From contig JAHIQD010000023.1 of NCBI GenBank assembly GCA_018902795.1, positions 65,152 through 129,151 on the forward strand: a DNA stretch of 64,000 nt, read 5' to 3'. The stretch comes from Bacteroidota bacterium. GTDB taxonomy: Bacteria > Bacteroidota > Bacteroidia > Flavobacteriales > Weeksellaceae. Position 1 is the stretch's first letter. Each line of letters begins with the position of its first letter. This document shows, piece by piece, positions 1-8,610 of this stretch. A program made the position numbers and the translations under genes. The notes under the pieces are model-generated. The model was not told where the DNA came from and did no database searches. It was given only the letters and a program-made list of their open reading frames with translations.

Positions 1-845
1 GAACCCTGAGATTTCTTTCCGTGAACAGCCGTAGCCGGAATTTTATTTTTCTTGAGTTTTTCAGCAAGATTATCCGCACTTCTGGTGGACGACGTAAAAA
101 CCAAAGCCTGTTTTATATTTTTTTCTTTAATTAAATACCGCAAAAACGGACCTTTTCTTTCTTCGGTAACATGATAGGCAAGCTGAGTAATTTTATCGAG
201 ATCGACTTCTTCAGCCTTAATTTCTACAAGAACAGGATTGATGGTCAGACGTTTTTTAATCTCTTCGACTTTATCATTCAAAGTTGCGGAAAATAAAACC
301 GTCTGTTTCTTTGAAGGCATCATCGCGAAGAGTTTGTTCATCTCCTCTTCAAACCCTAACTGGAACATTTTATCGGCTTCATCAATGACCAAATGCGAAA
401 TTTGGGAGATACTTAAAGCTTTATGCTCAATTAAATCGAGCAATCTACCAGGCGTTGCCACCAAAATTTCGACACCGAACATGCCTTTCATCTGTGGATT
501 GATAGAAACGCCGCCATAAACTGCCATCGTTCTGATTTCTCTTTTCAGATTCTCAGTGAAAGCTCGGAAAACCTCATCAATCTGAATCACCAGTTCGCGC
601 GTCGGAGCCAAAACTAAAATCTGGATATTTCTGTCTTTTTTTACTTCCTCATTCTGAAGTTTTTCCAGAATCGGCATTACAAAACACGCCGTTTTACCGG
701 AGCCTGTTTGTGCGATTCCCATTAAATCTTTTCCTGCTAAAATCACCGGGACGGTTTGTTCCTGTATGGGAAACGGTTTCAGAAACCCTAATTTTTTAAC
801 AGATTTAATAATATTATGTGATAAGCCTAAAGATTCGAAAGACAT
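1..845 (-). CDS. DEAD-box ATP-dependent RNA helicase, RhlE-like (3' end outside the window)
   Basis: An ATP-dependent RNA helicase that unwinds short RNA duplexes during ribosome assembly or RNA decay. Reading from the ATG at 845, the protein begins MSFESLGLS and shows the family motifs in order: Q motif (PFPIQEQ), Walker A (AQTGSGKT), motif Ia (PTRELV), GG, motif Ib (TPGRLLD), DEAD, and SAT. Beyond these lies the start of the second RecA domain (ALVFTSSTRSADNLAEKL). About 281 codons are visible; the rest of domain 2 and any basic tail are cut off by the window edge. The subfamily (RhlE versus other DEAD-box types) is inferred from the compact N-terminus and cannot be settled without the C-terminus. 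Confidence 0.93.
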   Translation of the reverse strand, partial: MSFESLGLSHNIIKSVKKLGFLKPFPIQEQTVPVILAGKDLMGIAQTGSGKTACFVMPILEKLQNEEVKKDRNIQILVLAPTRELVIQIDEVFRAFTENLKREIRTMAVYGGVSINPQMKGMFGVEILVATPGRLLDLIEHKALSISQISHLVIDEADKMFQLGFEEEMNKLFAMMPSKKQTVLFSATLNDKVEEIKKRLTINPVLVEIKAEEVDLDKITQLAYHVTEERKGPFLRYLIKEKNIKQALVFTSSTRSADNLAEKLKKNKIPATAVHGKKSQG

Positions 846-943
846 AGATGCGGTTTTAATTCCGCAAAGATAATCTATTCGGCAGCACTCTTTAATTTCT
901 AATCAATCAATTTCAGCCTTCATTAAAAAACTAAACAGGCTTA

Positions 944-1387
944 TTAAACTCTAGGAACAATAAATTCCCCGAAACTAAGTGTTAAAATCTCTCCGTTGAT
1001 TTCAGATTTTACTTCAACTGTCCATTCTTCAATCTTCAAAACTTCTGCGTGGCTGCCGAAAGGGAAAGCCTCACCTTTGTTGATTACCGTAATTCTCACC
1101 ATCTTTCCCACTTTTGGATTTTCAGGAATGATTATATTTCCAACGATGTGATATTTTGAATACTCGGAATCCAAATTTCCTTTGATCGGATATTTTCGGT
1201 AAGGCAGATTTTTAGCATCTTTACCTGTGGGAATCATGAAAAATTCATTCTCCTCATCATCATACTGAATAACAAACGAGGAAGAAATATTGGAGACAAT
1301 ATAATGGCGGATTTTATCACCAAGATATATTTTTTCACCTGTAACCGAATAATAGCCTGTGAAAAGTGAATTTTTGCTGAGCATCAT
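944..1387 (-). CDS. hypothetical protein, 147 aa
   Basis: I do not recognise this protein. It is soluble, has no signal peptide or membrane segment, and is rich in beta-prone residues. The N-terminal stretch FTGYYSVTGEKIYLGDKI reads like a small beta-barrel domain of the YopX or ribosomal-like style, but that is only a resemblance. It lies between the helicase start and the oxygenase gene, transcribed towards the helicase, with about 150 bp to the divergent gene at 1539. Two Met codons open the ORF; either could be the start. No function is proposed. Confidence 0.6.
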   Translation of the reverse strand: MMLSKNSLFTGYYSVTGEKIYLGDKIRHYIVSNISSSFVIQYDDEENEFFMIPTGKDAKNLPYRKYPIKGNLDSEYSKYHIVGNIIIPENPKVGKMVRITVINKGEAFPFGSHAEVLKIEEWTVEVKSEINGEILTLSFGEFIVPRV

Positions 1388-1538
1388 TTTTTATTGGACT
1401 AATTTAATAAAAAAACAGACAATCGATTTCTTAGATAAGCATCAGCACTTTGTAAGAAAAATCCGTAACTTATGTGGTCCGAAGATTGCAATCCTGTGAA
1501 AGGTTTTTTGAACCGAATGATTTAATACTGCAAAAAAA

Positions 1539-2744
1539 ATGAAGGCAAAACCCAAGTTTTATAACGCAACTCATTTCCGAAATTTCTGGGAAAAAGGCAA
1601 CGGAAAAGAACTTCTTGACTGGGCAGATATTAAACCCGATATCCAAGACTTTGGAAAGTATTCATTCCTTTATCATCAGGTTGATGAATTGGGTGACGAT
1701 GCGGTGCGAGCCACCTATCTGAAGCTTCCGTATCCAAAGGCGAGTGCATTGATTAAGAAATATTCCGCCATAAAAATTAATGAAAGCGATGATGCGCCCG
1801 AAAGTTTACGAAAACTTTTCCTCCAGATGCAGGAAGTTCCGGCCTGGTTCGATGAAAATCTGGCAAATATCGGTGCGAGATTCTGCATGAGAAGCGGCAC
1901 CAATGCACTTATTATCCTTCGTGATTTCACTTTAATGGGCGGTTACGATTATGCGTACCTCAACAAACCTTTAATCTTTACAGGAGCTTTGAAAAAAGGC
2001 GCTGTTAAACGTTTGAAAGACACCTTAGAATTTTGGGTAAATGTTACCCGCGAGAACGCTTTGAAAATTAACTCAGAAGCCTATCAATTGATTGTCAGAA
2101 CGCGTCTGATGCATTCGTACGCGCGTTTAAAAATAAAGGAGAAAAGCGAAAGCTGGGATACAGAAACCTGGGGTGAACCCATCAATACATGGGATATGAT
2201 TGCCACTTACACCGGTTTCAGCCTTGTTTTTATGCAGGGACTGAAGAAGCTGGGCGTTCAAATTTCGGAAAAGGAGGAACTAGGTGTTTTCCATCTCTGG
2301 AAATATATTGGTTATCTCCTGGGCATTCAGTCTGAATTTCTTCCCGAAAATAAACAACAGGCGGCGGAGCAGCTTTATTTATGGAGTTCTTTGCAGGATA
2401 AAGGCGATTCAGATTCTGCGCATTTAGCCAAGGCTTTGCTTGATGAAAATCTGGAGAACACGATTTACAGGTTTCCTGTGCAGCGCAAACTTCTGCTGAA
2501 TCTTCATCAAAGCATGAACTGGTTTTTGCTGGATCAGGAAATTAATGAAAGACTGCAGATCCCGAAAGTTTCGATGACTTCAGTTTTCCCGAAAATCATT
2601 ATCCGGGCCAACAAAACCGCTCAGAAAATATTTAATTTAGATCAGCCGGAAAGTTATCAGAAACTGATCAATTTAGGCCATAAAGATCAGATGAAGGTTC
2701 TTGCTGACTATATTAAACATACTCCGAAAGATTTTCAGTATTAA
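1539..2744 (+). CDS. oxygenase MpaB family protein (DUF2236, latex-clearing-protein-like)
   Basis: A predicted soluble haem-containing oxygenase of the MpaB/Lcp superfamily (DUF2236). Members bind a b-type haem through conserved histidines; the rubber oxygenase Lcp is the characterised relative, and the natural substrate here is unknown. The helical core is visible at residues 100-260. It includes the R-x-R-L-M-H-x-x-x-R segment (RTRLMHSYAR, about 189-198), a hallmark of the family, and a following tryptophan-rich segment (WDTETWGEPINTWDM). At 401 residues it is close to the usual length. No signal peptide is seen, so it should be cytoplasmic. It is monocistronic and ends at a strong hairpin shared with the convergent amylase gene. 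Confidence 0.8.
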   Translation: MKAKPKFYNATHFRNFWEKGNGKELLDWADIKPDIQDFGKYSFLYHQVDELGDDAVRATYLKLPYPKASALIKKYSAIKINESDDAPESLRKLFLQMQEVPAWFDENLANIGARFCMRSGTNALIILRDFTLMGGYDYAYLNKPLIFTGALKKGAVKRLKDTLEFWVNVTRENALKINSEAYQLIVRTRLMHSYARLKIKEKSESWDTETWGEPINTWDMIATYTGFSLVFMQGLKKLGVQISEKEELGVFHLWKYIGYLLGIQSEFLPENKQQAAEQLYLWSSLQDKGDSDSAHLAKALLDENLENTIYRFPVQRKLLLNLHQSMNWFLLDQEINERLQIPKVSMTSVFPKIIIRANKTAQKIFNLDQPESYQKLINLGHKDQMKVLADYIKHTPKDFQY

Positions 2745-2746
2745 AA

Positions 2747-2775
2747 AAACGGTCCGCAAAAATTGCAGACCGTTT
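2747..2775. terminator. bidirectional rho-independent terminator
   Basis: Arms AAACGGTC and GACCGTTT, extended by GC pairing around an AT loop, with a T run on both strands. It sits between the convergent oxygenase (ends 2744) and amylase (ends 2795) genes. Confidence 0.8.
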
Positions 2776-2794
2776 CATTTTTATGTTAAGGAAA

Positions 2795-5671
2795 TTACTT
2801 CACCATCATTTTGGTTACCGCAACTCCTTTGTCGGATTTCAGCTGAATCAAATACATACCTGATTTCAACCCGCTGATGGAAATTACTTCATCACCATTG
2901 TCTTTGGAGGTCTTAACCGTTTTCATCAGTTTTCCGGATAAATCATAAATCCCCAAAGTTCCGTTTTTCGCATTCGTGTAACGGATATTTGCCGTTCCGT
3001 TGATGACAGGATTTTGAGTAAGAATTAATGAAACTGCATTTTTAACAGAACCGGCTTCATCAGTTGCCAGCGCAGAAGCATTTCCGAAAATTCTAAAACC
3101 ACCCGCTTCAATAGTAATTGGCGCGGTTGTATTCGCTACCGGAACCGAAGTATTGTCCATTAAATTCACCCAATTTCCGGTGAATGGAAAGTTCGGCACC
3201 ATGTTTTGGGAAGTTAAAGTAAAGTTGGCCAGAATCACCACATTTTTCAGCGCACTCGCCGTGGCAGCATTATTAATATATATTCTCGGCATTAAATTTC
3301 CTGATTCTACAGTGAAGGTTTTCGTATTGAAAACATCGTTAGCCAATCTCAGTTCCAGAATTTTCGCCCAGGTATCATATACCGATTTTCGAGCAGCATC
3401 AGTATCATAAGCAAGTCCGAACGCTGAAGGTTTCGGGCTAAGTTTACAGTCTCCCGGAATGGCATCAGATTCAGTATTTACCGTTACTCCGTCTTCACAA
3501 GTGTATATGCTTTTGTCGAAACCAAGTTCCGCAAACTGCCAAATCATTTTCGGACCCGGAACGGTAAGAAAAACCGCGCCGTAAGCTTTCTGTCTCTGCA
3601 GTGCTGTTGCAAGATCTTTCACGTTATAACCTGCTCCGCTCGCCCCGTATGTAATATTTTTATACATGATTCTTTCCTCATCGTGGCTTTCTCCGTAGCT
3701 GTCCGCACGTCTTTCAGTAAATCCGCTGTGGTTTTTAAAATCAACTCTGTTAAAATTACTGTTGCTGGCATAGCCCATCGTATTCTGGTTATAAGGATCC
3801 GTCTGCTTATCCCACATCATCACTCCTTTTCCTTCGTCCACTCTATAGTTTGCCCACTGCAATTCTTCTGCATCAGCACCTAAATGTTCAAATATAATGT
3901 AAGAGGTAGGATCATGACTCCACTGATAATCCGCATACGTTTTAAGAATACCTACCCGGTCCGCCGGGGAACCGTTGGTACACGTTTGATCTGAGGCGGT
4001 ACAGAGCTGGGTAAATCCTTTCGTTAAATCCCAGCGGAAACCATCGACTTTATACTCTTTAATCCACTGTTCCAGGACACGGTTAACATAATACTTGGTC
4101 TCATCTTTTGAATGGTTAAAATCATTAAACACACTGTAAGCATGTTTTGCCACCTGGTTAAAATATGGATTGTCCGCTGCAGGATCTCCGAAACCGTCGC
4201 CATCCGGATCGATCATCCACATTCTTTCTATAGGACTTCTACCTGTAGCGTGGTTCAAAGCGATATCTAAAATAACTGCAATTCCGTTCTGGTGACACAG
4301 GTCGATAAATTCCTTGAATTTTTCCGGAGTTCCATACGCTTTATCTAAAGCATAATGGAAACCGGTATTGTATCCCCACGAACTGTTTCCGTCGAATTCC
4401 ATCACCGGCATTAATTCTACCGCATTGATTTTTAATGACTTTAGATAAGCTATTTTATCAATCAAAGACTTCCAGGTTTTTTGTGTCGTGAAATCTCTGA
4501 CAAGCAGTTCATAAATAATTAAATTCTCTTTCGCAGGTTTATTAAAATTAGTGATGGTCCAGTTATAAGCGGGTTTCGCAGTCTGGATCACAGAAACTTC
4601 GAAATTCTGCCCTGCAGGATAAGCCGGAAGATTGGGATAAACCGTTGCAGTCTGATTGATAAACGGATCGTCATAAGGCGAAAGCACCAAAGGAGAATAG
4701 GGATCAGCTACTTTAATTCCGTCCGCAGTTCTGTACTGGAAGGTATAAACCTGTGAAGGCGTAAGTCCGGTAATTTCTGTCCAGTACAAATTCGGATTGG
4801 CGGTATCTTTTTTCATTTGATAATTCCCGCTCACCGTCCAGTTATTGAAACTTCCGATCACGTGAACATAAGGTTTTCCGGGAGCGTAGATGGCCAGTCC
4901 CACTTTCGTAGGATCAGAAGGAACGTAATTGATTCCCTGTTTCATATAAGCAGGAATGGCTTCCGTCTGCACCGGAACAGCAAGCGCAACGGTAAAGTTT
5001 TTTGTAACTGCTGTAGCGTCTGATGCATTTGTAGCGGTTACTGTTATATTAGCGTCCTGCGTAACGTTATATGCATAATTTAAAGCGGTGGAAGCAGTCG
5101 GGCTGGTGTAAACCGTCGCTCCGTTCGCTTTTATCTGATAGTTTGCCGGCAGTGACGAATTTCCTGTAATATTAATTACAGTTCCCCCGTTCACTACATT
5201 GGTACTTCCCGCAACAGGATTTGTCAGATTAAACTGAAATTTCCCTACATTCAGCACGATGTCCTGAGACTGAACGGAACCGTTTACTGTTTTCACCAAA
5301 AAACCAATTTTGGAAAGCGGATTTGCCCGGTTTCCGTAAAATGATTTTACCGTATTCATCGTAAAAGTATAGGTTCCTGTAGCACCGGCACTGGAAACGT
5401 AAGTTAATTTATTGGCAGCGTTGGATGCAGTCCAGGTTCCGTTGGTAGGCGCGTCCGCAATGGTATTATTGGAGTCAAAAGACCAGGCCCAGAGATAAAG
5501 TGCGTGGGAAGATCCTACGCCAAAATTGGTTTCATTCACCGTAAAAGTAACGGTGACAGCATCGGTTTCGTCAAAATTAGACGGATTTACCGAGTAGGAA
5601 ATAATCTGCTGTGCAGCTGCAAAATAAGGAAGGAGCAGCGCCAGAACAAACGTGTAAAAATATTTCATCAC
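2795..5671 (-). CDS. secreted alpha-amylase family (GH13) protein with T9SS type A sorting domain
   Basis: An extracellular or surface-anchored alpha-glucan hydrolase. It has a signal peptide (residues 1-21, ending AAA-QQ), N-terminal beta-sandwich modules (about 25-240), a CBM48-like domain (about 255-330) and a GH13 barrel (about 385-800). Barrel motifs are region I DIALNHA (469-475), the nucleophile in DGFRWD (D548), the acid/base E595 in FEHLG, and region IV as SHDEE (D664) where most amylases have NHD. The last 75 residues form a type A sorting domain (LGIYDLSGKL ... GMYLIQL ... KMMVK) for export by the type IX system. At 958 residues it is long for GH13 because of the N-terminal modules. 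Substrate (starch, glycogen or pullulan) cannot be told from sequence alone. Confidence 0.92.
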   Translation of the reverse strand: MMKYFYTFVLALLLPYFAAAQQIISYSVNPSNFDETDAVTVTFTVNETNFGVGSSHALYLWAWSFDSNNTIADAPTNGTWTASNAANKLTYVSSAGATGTYTFTMNTVKSFYGNRANPLSKIGFLVKTVNGSVQSQDIVLNVGKFQFNLTNPVAGSTNVVNGGTVINITGNSSLPANYQIKANGATVYTSPTASTALNYAYNVTQDANITVTATNASDATAVTKNFTVALAVPVQTEAIPAYMKQGINYVPSDPTKVGLAIYAPGKPYVHVIGSFNNWTVSGNYQMKKDTANPNLYWTEITGLTPSQVYTFQYRTADGIKVADPYSPLVLSPYDDPFINQTATVYPNLPAYPAGQNFEVSVIQTAKPAYNWTITNFNKPAKENLIIYELLVRDFTTQKTWKSLIDKIAYLKSLKINAVELMPVMEFDGNSSWGYNTGFHYALDKAYGTPEKFKEFIDLCHQNGIAVILDIALNHATGRSPIERMWMIDPDGDGFGDPAADNPYFNQVAKHAYSVFNDFNHSKDETKYYVNRVLEQWIKEYKVDGFRWDLTKGFTQLCTASDQTCTNGSPADRVGILKTYADYQWSHDPTSYIIFEHLGADAEELQWANYRVDEGKGVMMWDKQTDPYNQNTMGYASNSNFNRVDFKNHSGFTERRADSYGESHDEERIMYKNITYGASGAGYNVKDLATALQRQKAYGAVFLTVPGPKMIWQFAELGFDKSIYTCEDGVTVNTESDAIPGDCKLSPKPSAFGLAYDTDAARKSVYDTWAKILELRLANDVFNTKTFTVESGNLMPRIYINNAATASALKNVVILANFTLTSQNMVPNFPFTGNWVNLMDNTSVPVANTTAPITIEAGGFRIFGNASALATDEAGSVKNAVSLILTQNPVINGTANIRYTNAKNGTLGIYDLSGKLMKTVKTSKDNGDEVISISGLKSGMYLIQLKSDKGVAVTKMMVK

Positions 5672-5767
5672 TTTAAAATTTTAGAATGTAAAAGTACTAA
5701 AATGTAACAGACCAAAGCATTTTAGTTCAAGTATTTTACAATGATTTACGGATATGGTAAAAGTGTA

Positions 5768-6496
5768 TTACCGATCTCCATTTACCGGGCGGTAATCAAT
5801 CTGGTTTTTGCTTTCCGTGATTTTTGAAGCATTTTCCAGAAAGAAATTCTTACCCGCTAAAAGTTCGGTTAACAAAGTGCACATCTGTTCTGCAGCTACT
5901 TCCGGAAGGTGAGATTTTTTCGCAGCTTCAATTACCTGCTGTTTTCCGTTTTGCTGCACTTTCGCCAGATCATCTTTGCTGAAAAGATTAAAGAATTGCT
6001 CTTCGATATTGTAGTATTTGTAATCGGTTTCTGTTGAGATAATTTCGGGAGCTGGAAAATTAAGAAGTTTCACTTTCCGGTTCTGTTCATCGACTTCCCA
6101 TTGAAATTTCTCGAAATCGTAACCCACCAAAACTTTCGCCTGAACGATCACCAACGCTTTCTTTTTGGAAGGAATAAAATTAAAAAGCTTGGTCGTCTCT
6201 TCATAATTATATATTTCGTTGAAATGTCCCTCCGCTGAAACTACTTTGAATACTTTCCGCATACTTTCCGCGATGGTATGAGAACTTTCGGTGATTACAG
6301 ACGGTTCTGAAGCCAGCTTTTTGGATGCTAAGAATGCGATGACTCCGCCTAAAATCAGTCCCAAAAGAAGCATCAGAAGAATCATGATTGAGTTTACTGA
6401 TTCCGACTGAGTCAGCTGATAGAGAAAAAACCCCAAGAAAATCAGCATTAGAATTCCTACGGACCAAAGTATAATTTTGAATTTGTTTGAAGCCAT
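5768..6496 (-). CDS. DUF4230 domain-containing membrane protein
   Basis: A conserved Bacteroidota protein of unknown function. Two membrane helices (about residues 8-28 and 37-58) are followed by a cytoplasmic or periplasmic DUF4230 domain (about 75-235). The domain has the typical SAEGHFNEIYNYEE and LVIVQAKVLVGYDFEKF segments and the later FNLFSKDDLAKVQQNGK region, which resembles SPFH/stomatin-like folds. It is separated from its neighbours by about 80-100 bp, so it is probably monocistronic. The family assignment rests on recalled sequence pattern; there is no evidence of its biochemical role. Confidence 0.78.
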   Translation of the reverse strand: MASNKFKIILWSVGILMLIFLGFFLYQLTQSESVNSIMILLMLLLGLILGGVIAFLASKKLASEPSVITESSHTIAESMRKVFKVVSAEGHFNEIYNYEETTKLFNFIPSKKKALVIVQAKVLVGYDFEKFQWEVDEQNRKVKLLNFPAPEIISTETDYKYYNIEEQFFNLFSKDDLAKVQQNGKQQVIEAAKKSHLPEVAAEQMCTLLTELLAGKNFFLENASKITESKNQIDYRPVNGDR

Positions 6497-6578
6497 CTGG
6501 TGAGTTTAAAGTAAAGGTAAGAATTTAGAAACCTTTCTTAAACATCAAAAAAAATGCTACAGTTTAGCGGCACGAAGT

Positions 6579-7118
6579 TTATTTTTTCTGGAAAATTTTT
6601 GGCGGCAGTATCAGTTCTTCAAATTTGCCTTTGGCTTCAAGCTTTTTCAGGTAGAAATTCCTCGCCATTATTTTCAGCATTAAATCTTTGTCCACTAAAT
6701 TCCAGAAGGTCAGTTCGTGAACCTTTTTAGGTTGCCGGATTTCATAAAAAACCGTTTCCCAAGTATCCGGATTATGATCAAATTCAATAATACCGCAATG
6801 TTGAGGGATTTTTTCGGCGTCGATCATTCCCATGGGCAAGAGAAAACTGAACTGGTTGCAGATATAATCGCCACAGGAAATTTTGTCGTGTTTCAGGAAT
6901 TTCTCCTTGGTTTTGGTATTTTGGTAATTTTTTTTGAAATCATTCTTAAAGTCCGCCTTTGAAAATTTAATTTCAAACTCATGACTGAAACCTTCTTCAT
7001 TCACAATTAAAATGTCCGCCTCCCAATCAGAATGAAAATGATTGGTCAATACCAAATCTTTCTCAAAGTCGTAAAACTTCGAGATAAAATTATAAGTAAG
7101 TTCTTCTACTTTAAGCAT
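6579..7118 (-). CDS. uncharacterised protein with PD-(D/E)XK-like motif
   Basis: I do not recognise a named family. The N-terminal third contains the arrangement DWEADILIV ... HEFEIKFSKADFKNDFKK (about residues 31-65). This fits the D-x(n)-E-x-K core of PD-(D/E)XK nuclease folds (D35 or D31, E49, K51), as seen in MmcB-like or restriction-like proteins. A CGDYICNQFSFLLPMGM segment (about 90-106) would match a later core strand. There is no membrane segment. The gene lies 12 bp downstream of the LuxE-like gene on the same strand and is probably co-transcribed with it. The nuclease idea is inference from motif spacing only. Confidence 0.6.
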   Translation of the reverse strand: MLKVEELTYNFISKFYDFEKDLVLTNHFHSDWEADILIVNEEGFSHEFEIKFSKADFKNDFKKNYQNTKTKEKFLKHDKISCGDYICNQFSFLLPMGMIDAEKIPQHCGIIEFDHNPDTWETVFYEIRQPKKVHELTFWNLVDKDLMLKIMARNFYLKKLEAKGKFEELILPPKIFQKK

Positions 7119-7130
7119 TTCAATAAGAAA

Positions 7131-8117
7131 TTAAGAAACCAAAAGACTGCAGCCGCGGATATCGGAATGGTCAATCCGGCCTAAAACCTGAAATTTTCCG
7201 TTTTCAACCTTACCCAAATCCTGGGTCGCAATAAAACTGCAGGAGTGAATATTCGCCAGATCAATAATGTTGATAGCGCCGGTTCTGCCTTCTTTAACGT
7301 AAGAAAATGGATCTTCGGTATTTCTGATCAGAATCCGCATCCAGTTTGGACTTTCGTAAATATTTTCTCCCAAAGAATAAGCCTGCGATAATAATTCTGT
7401 CATCGAATACTCGGAATAAATCTTTTCCGTTCCGAAACCTTTCTGCAAAATCCGGAGCAGTTCGTCTTTCGTCATTTCCTCCTTTCTGCCTTTCATTCCA
7501 CCGGTTTCTATCACTGTAAGTTTCTGAGTATTTAAGTGATGGATTGACTGATCGCTGCAGAAATCAAGATAATCGAGTAACGCGAAAGAGACCCCGAACA
7601 GGATGACTTTTTTGTTTTCCGCTGAAAGTTTTTCCAAAAGATCAAATAACTCCGCGTGATTATACAGAAAATAGCCGTTTTCAGGTTTCCCGGATTTCTT
7701 CATCAGGAAATCAACCATATAAATTAATGAGGAATGCGGATTTTCAGAATAGTTGGGCAGCAAACCGAGGAAAATATAATCTTCCGGTTTACCGATAAAC
7801 TGTACAAAACTCTCGTAAATGCTCTGCTCATACAGCCCAAGATCTGCAATATAATGTTTGGACCGCGTCATTTGAGTCGTCCCGGAACTTTGAAAATAAT
7901 TTTCTGCGGGTGAACTTCTGTCTAAAACCAAATGATTTTTAAACATCTCAATCGGCAGAAATGGAATTTTTTCTACTGATTGAATTTCATCCGGATTGAT
8001 GTTCAGAAAGTCCACAAACTTCCTGTATACTTCCACGTTTTCATATTGATAACGGAAATTTTCCAGACATTTTTTCTGGAAATCGGATTCTGTCTGTATG
8101 TTGAAAATGTTTTGCAT
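7131..8117 (-). CDS. LuxE/PaaK family acyltransferase-like protein
   Basis: Related to LuxE acyl-protein synthetase and, more distantly, to phenylacetate-CoA ligase-type adenylating enzymes. The signature SSGTTQMTRSKH (about residues 77-88) corresponds to the nucleotide-binding and acyl-transfer region of LuxE. Later segments (VIETGGMKGRKEEMT, YSEYSMTELLSQAYS) match the conserved C-terminal half. At 328 residues it is slightly shorter than classical LuxE (about 370). There are no luxCD partners here, so a bioluminescence role is not suggested. Orphan LuxE-like proteins in Bacteroidota are thought to activate carboxylates, often near surface-lipid genes. Upstream neighbours are lpxH and queD, but a GxxExxY cassette intervenes. 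Confidence 0.8.
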   Translation of the reverse strand: MQNIFNIQTESDFQKKCLENFRYQYENVEVYRKFVDFLNINPDEIQSVEKIPFLPIEMFKNHLVLDRSSPAENYFQSSGTTQMTRSKHYIADLGLYEQSIYESFVQFIGKPEDYIFLGLLPNYSENPHSSLIYMVDFLMKKSGKPENGYFLYNHAELFDLLEKLSAENKKVILFGVSFALLDYLDFCSDQSIHHLNTQKLTVIETGGMKGRKEEMTKDELLRILQKGFGTEKIYSEYSMTELLSQAYSLGENIYESPNWMRILIRNTEDPFSYVKEGRTGAINIIDLANIHSCSFIATQDLGKVENGKFQVLGRIDHSDIRGCSLLVS

Positions 8118-8132
8118 GTTTATTAAATAATT

Positions 8133-8172
8133 TTACCACGGAGACACAGCGCCTACACAGCGGTCACGGAGA
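8133..8172. repeat. ACCACGGAGA-type dispersed repeat, left flank of the GxxExxY cassette
   Basis: Contains TTACCACGGAGACACAG followed by degenerate repeats of the same theme (ACACAG, TCACGGAGAA). The inverted partner lies at 8561-8610 on the other side of the GxxExxY gene. Together they bracket a cassette of about 480 bp. The core ACCACGGAGAYAC is shared by both ends. Confidence 0.7.
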
Positions 8173-8173
8173 A

Positions 8174-8560
8174 TTATAACGCCACATTACCGTTAAGAAT
8201 CCGTCGGTAACCATTTTTGAAAAGGGCTGTATTGAAATTTATTAAAAGTCCAAGCTTGCATTCTGAGAGTTTCAAGTAAGTTAAAACTTGTGCAAGGTGA
8301 ATATCATTTAAAGCTTCAACCGATTTTATTTCCACAACCACCATTCTTTCTAACAGAAAATCCAGGCGGTAGCCGATGTCCAATTTTACCTCTTCATAGG
8401 TGAGCGGCATCGGTTTTTGCTTTTCAATATACAGACCTGTTTTCAGAAGTTCGTGATAAAGGCATTCTTCATACGCAGATTCAAGCAGTCCAGGCCCAAG
8501 CGTTCTATGAACCCGTAACCCGGCATCAAAAACAATCTGTGAAATCTCGTTTTCGTGCAT
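8174..8560 (-). CDS. GxxExxY protein (PD-(D/E)XK-like)
   Basis: A 128-residue member of the GxxExxY family, named for the motif seen here as GLLESAY (residues 23-29). Nuclease-like fold residues are visible: E27, then YRLDFLLERMVVVEIKS (about 64-80), with the D...E-x-K spacing of PD-(D/E)XK enzymes. The function of the family is not established. The gene is bracketed by inverted copies of the ACCACGGAGA repeat, which reach into the 3' end of lpxH on one side and nearly to the luxE-like start on the other. This suggests that the gene and its flanks moved in as one cassette. Its ATG lies only 6 bp beyond the lpxH stop. Confidence 0.9.
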   Translation of the reverse strand: MHENEISQIVFDAGLRVHRTLGPGLLESAYEECLYHELLKTGLYIEKQKPMPLTYEEVKLDIGYRLDFLLERMVVVEIKSVEALNDIHLAQVLTYLKLSECKLGLLINFNTALFKNGYRRILNGNVAL

Positions 8561-8610
8561 CGTTTCTTATTTCTGTGTTCTCTGTGTAACCCCCGTATCT
8601 CCGTGGTTAA
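8561..8610. repeat. ACCACGGAGA-type dispersed repeat, right flank, overlapping the lpxH 3' end
   Basis: On the minus strand this reads TTAACCACGGAGATAC, then ACACAGAGAACACAG. It is an inverted partner of the repeat at 8133-8172. It codes for the last 13 residues of LpxH before the stop at 8567-8569. Confidence 0.7.
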
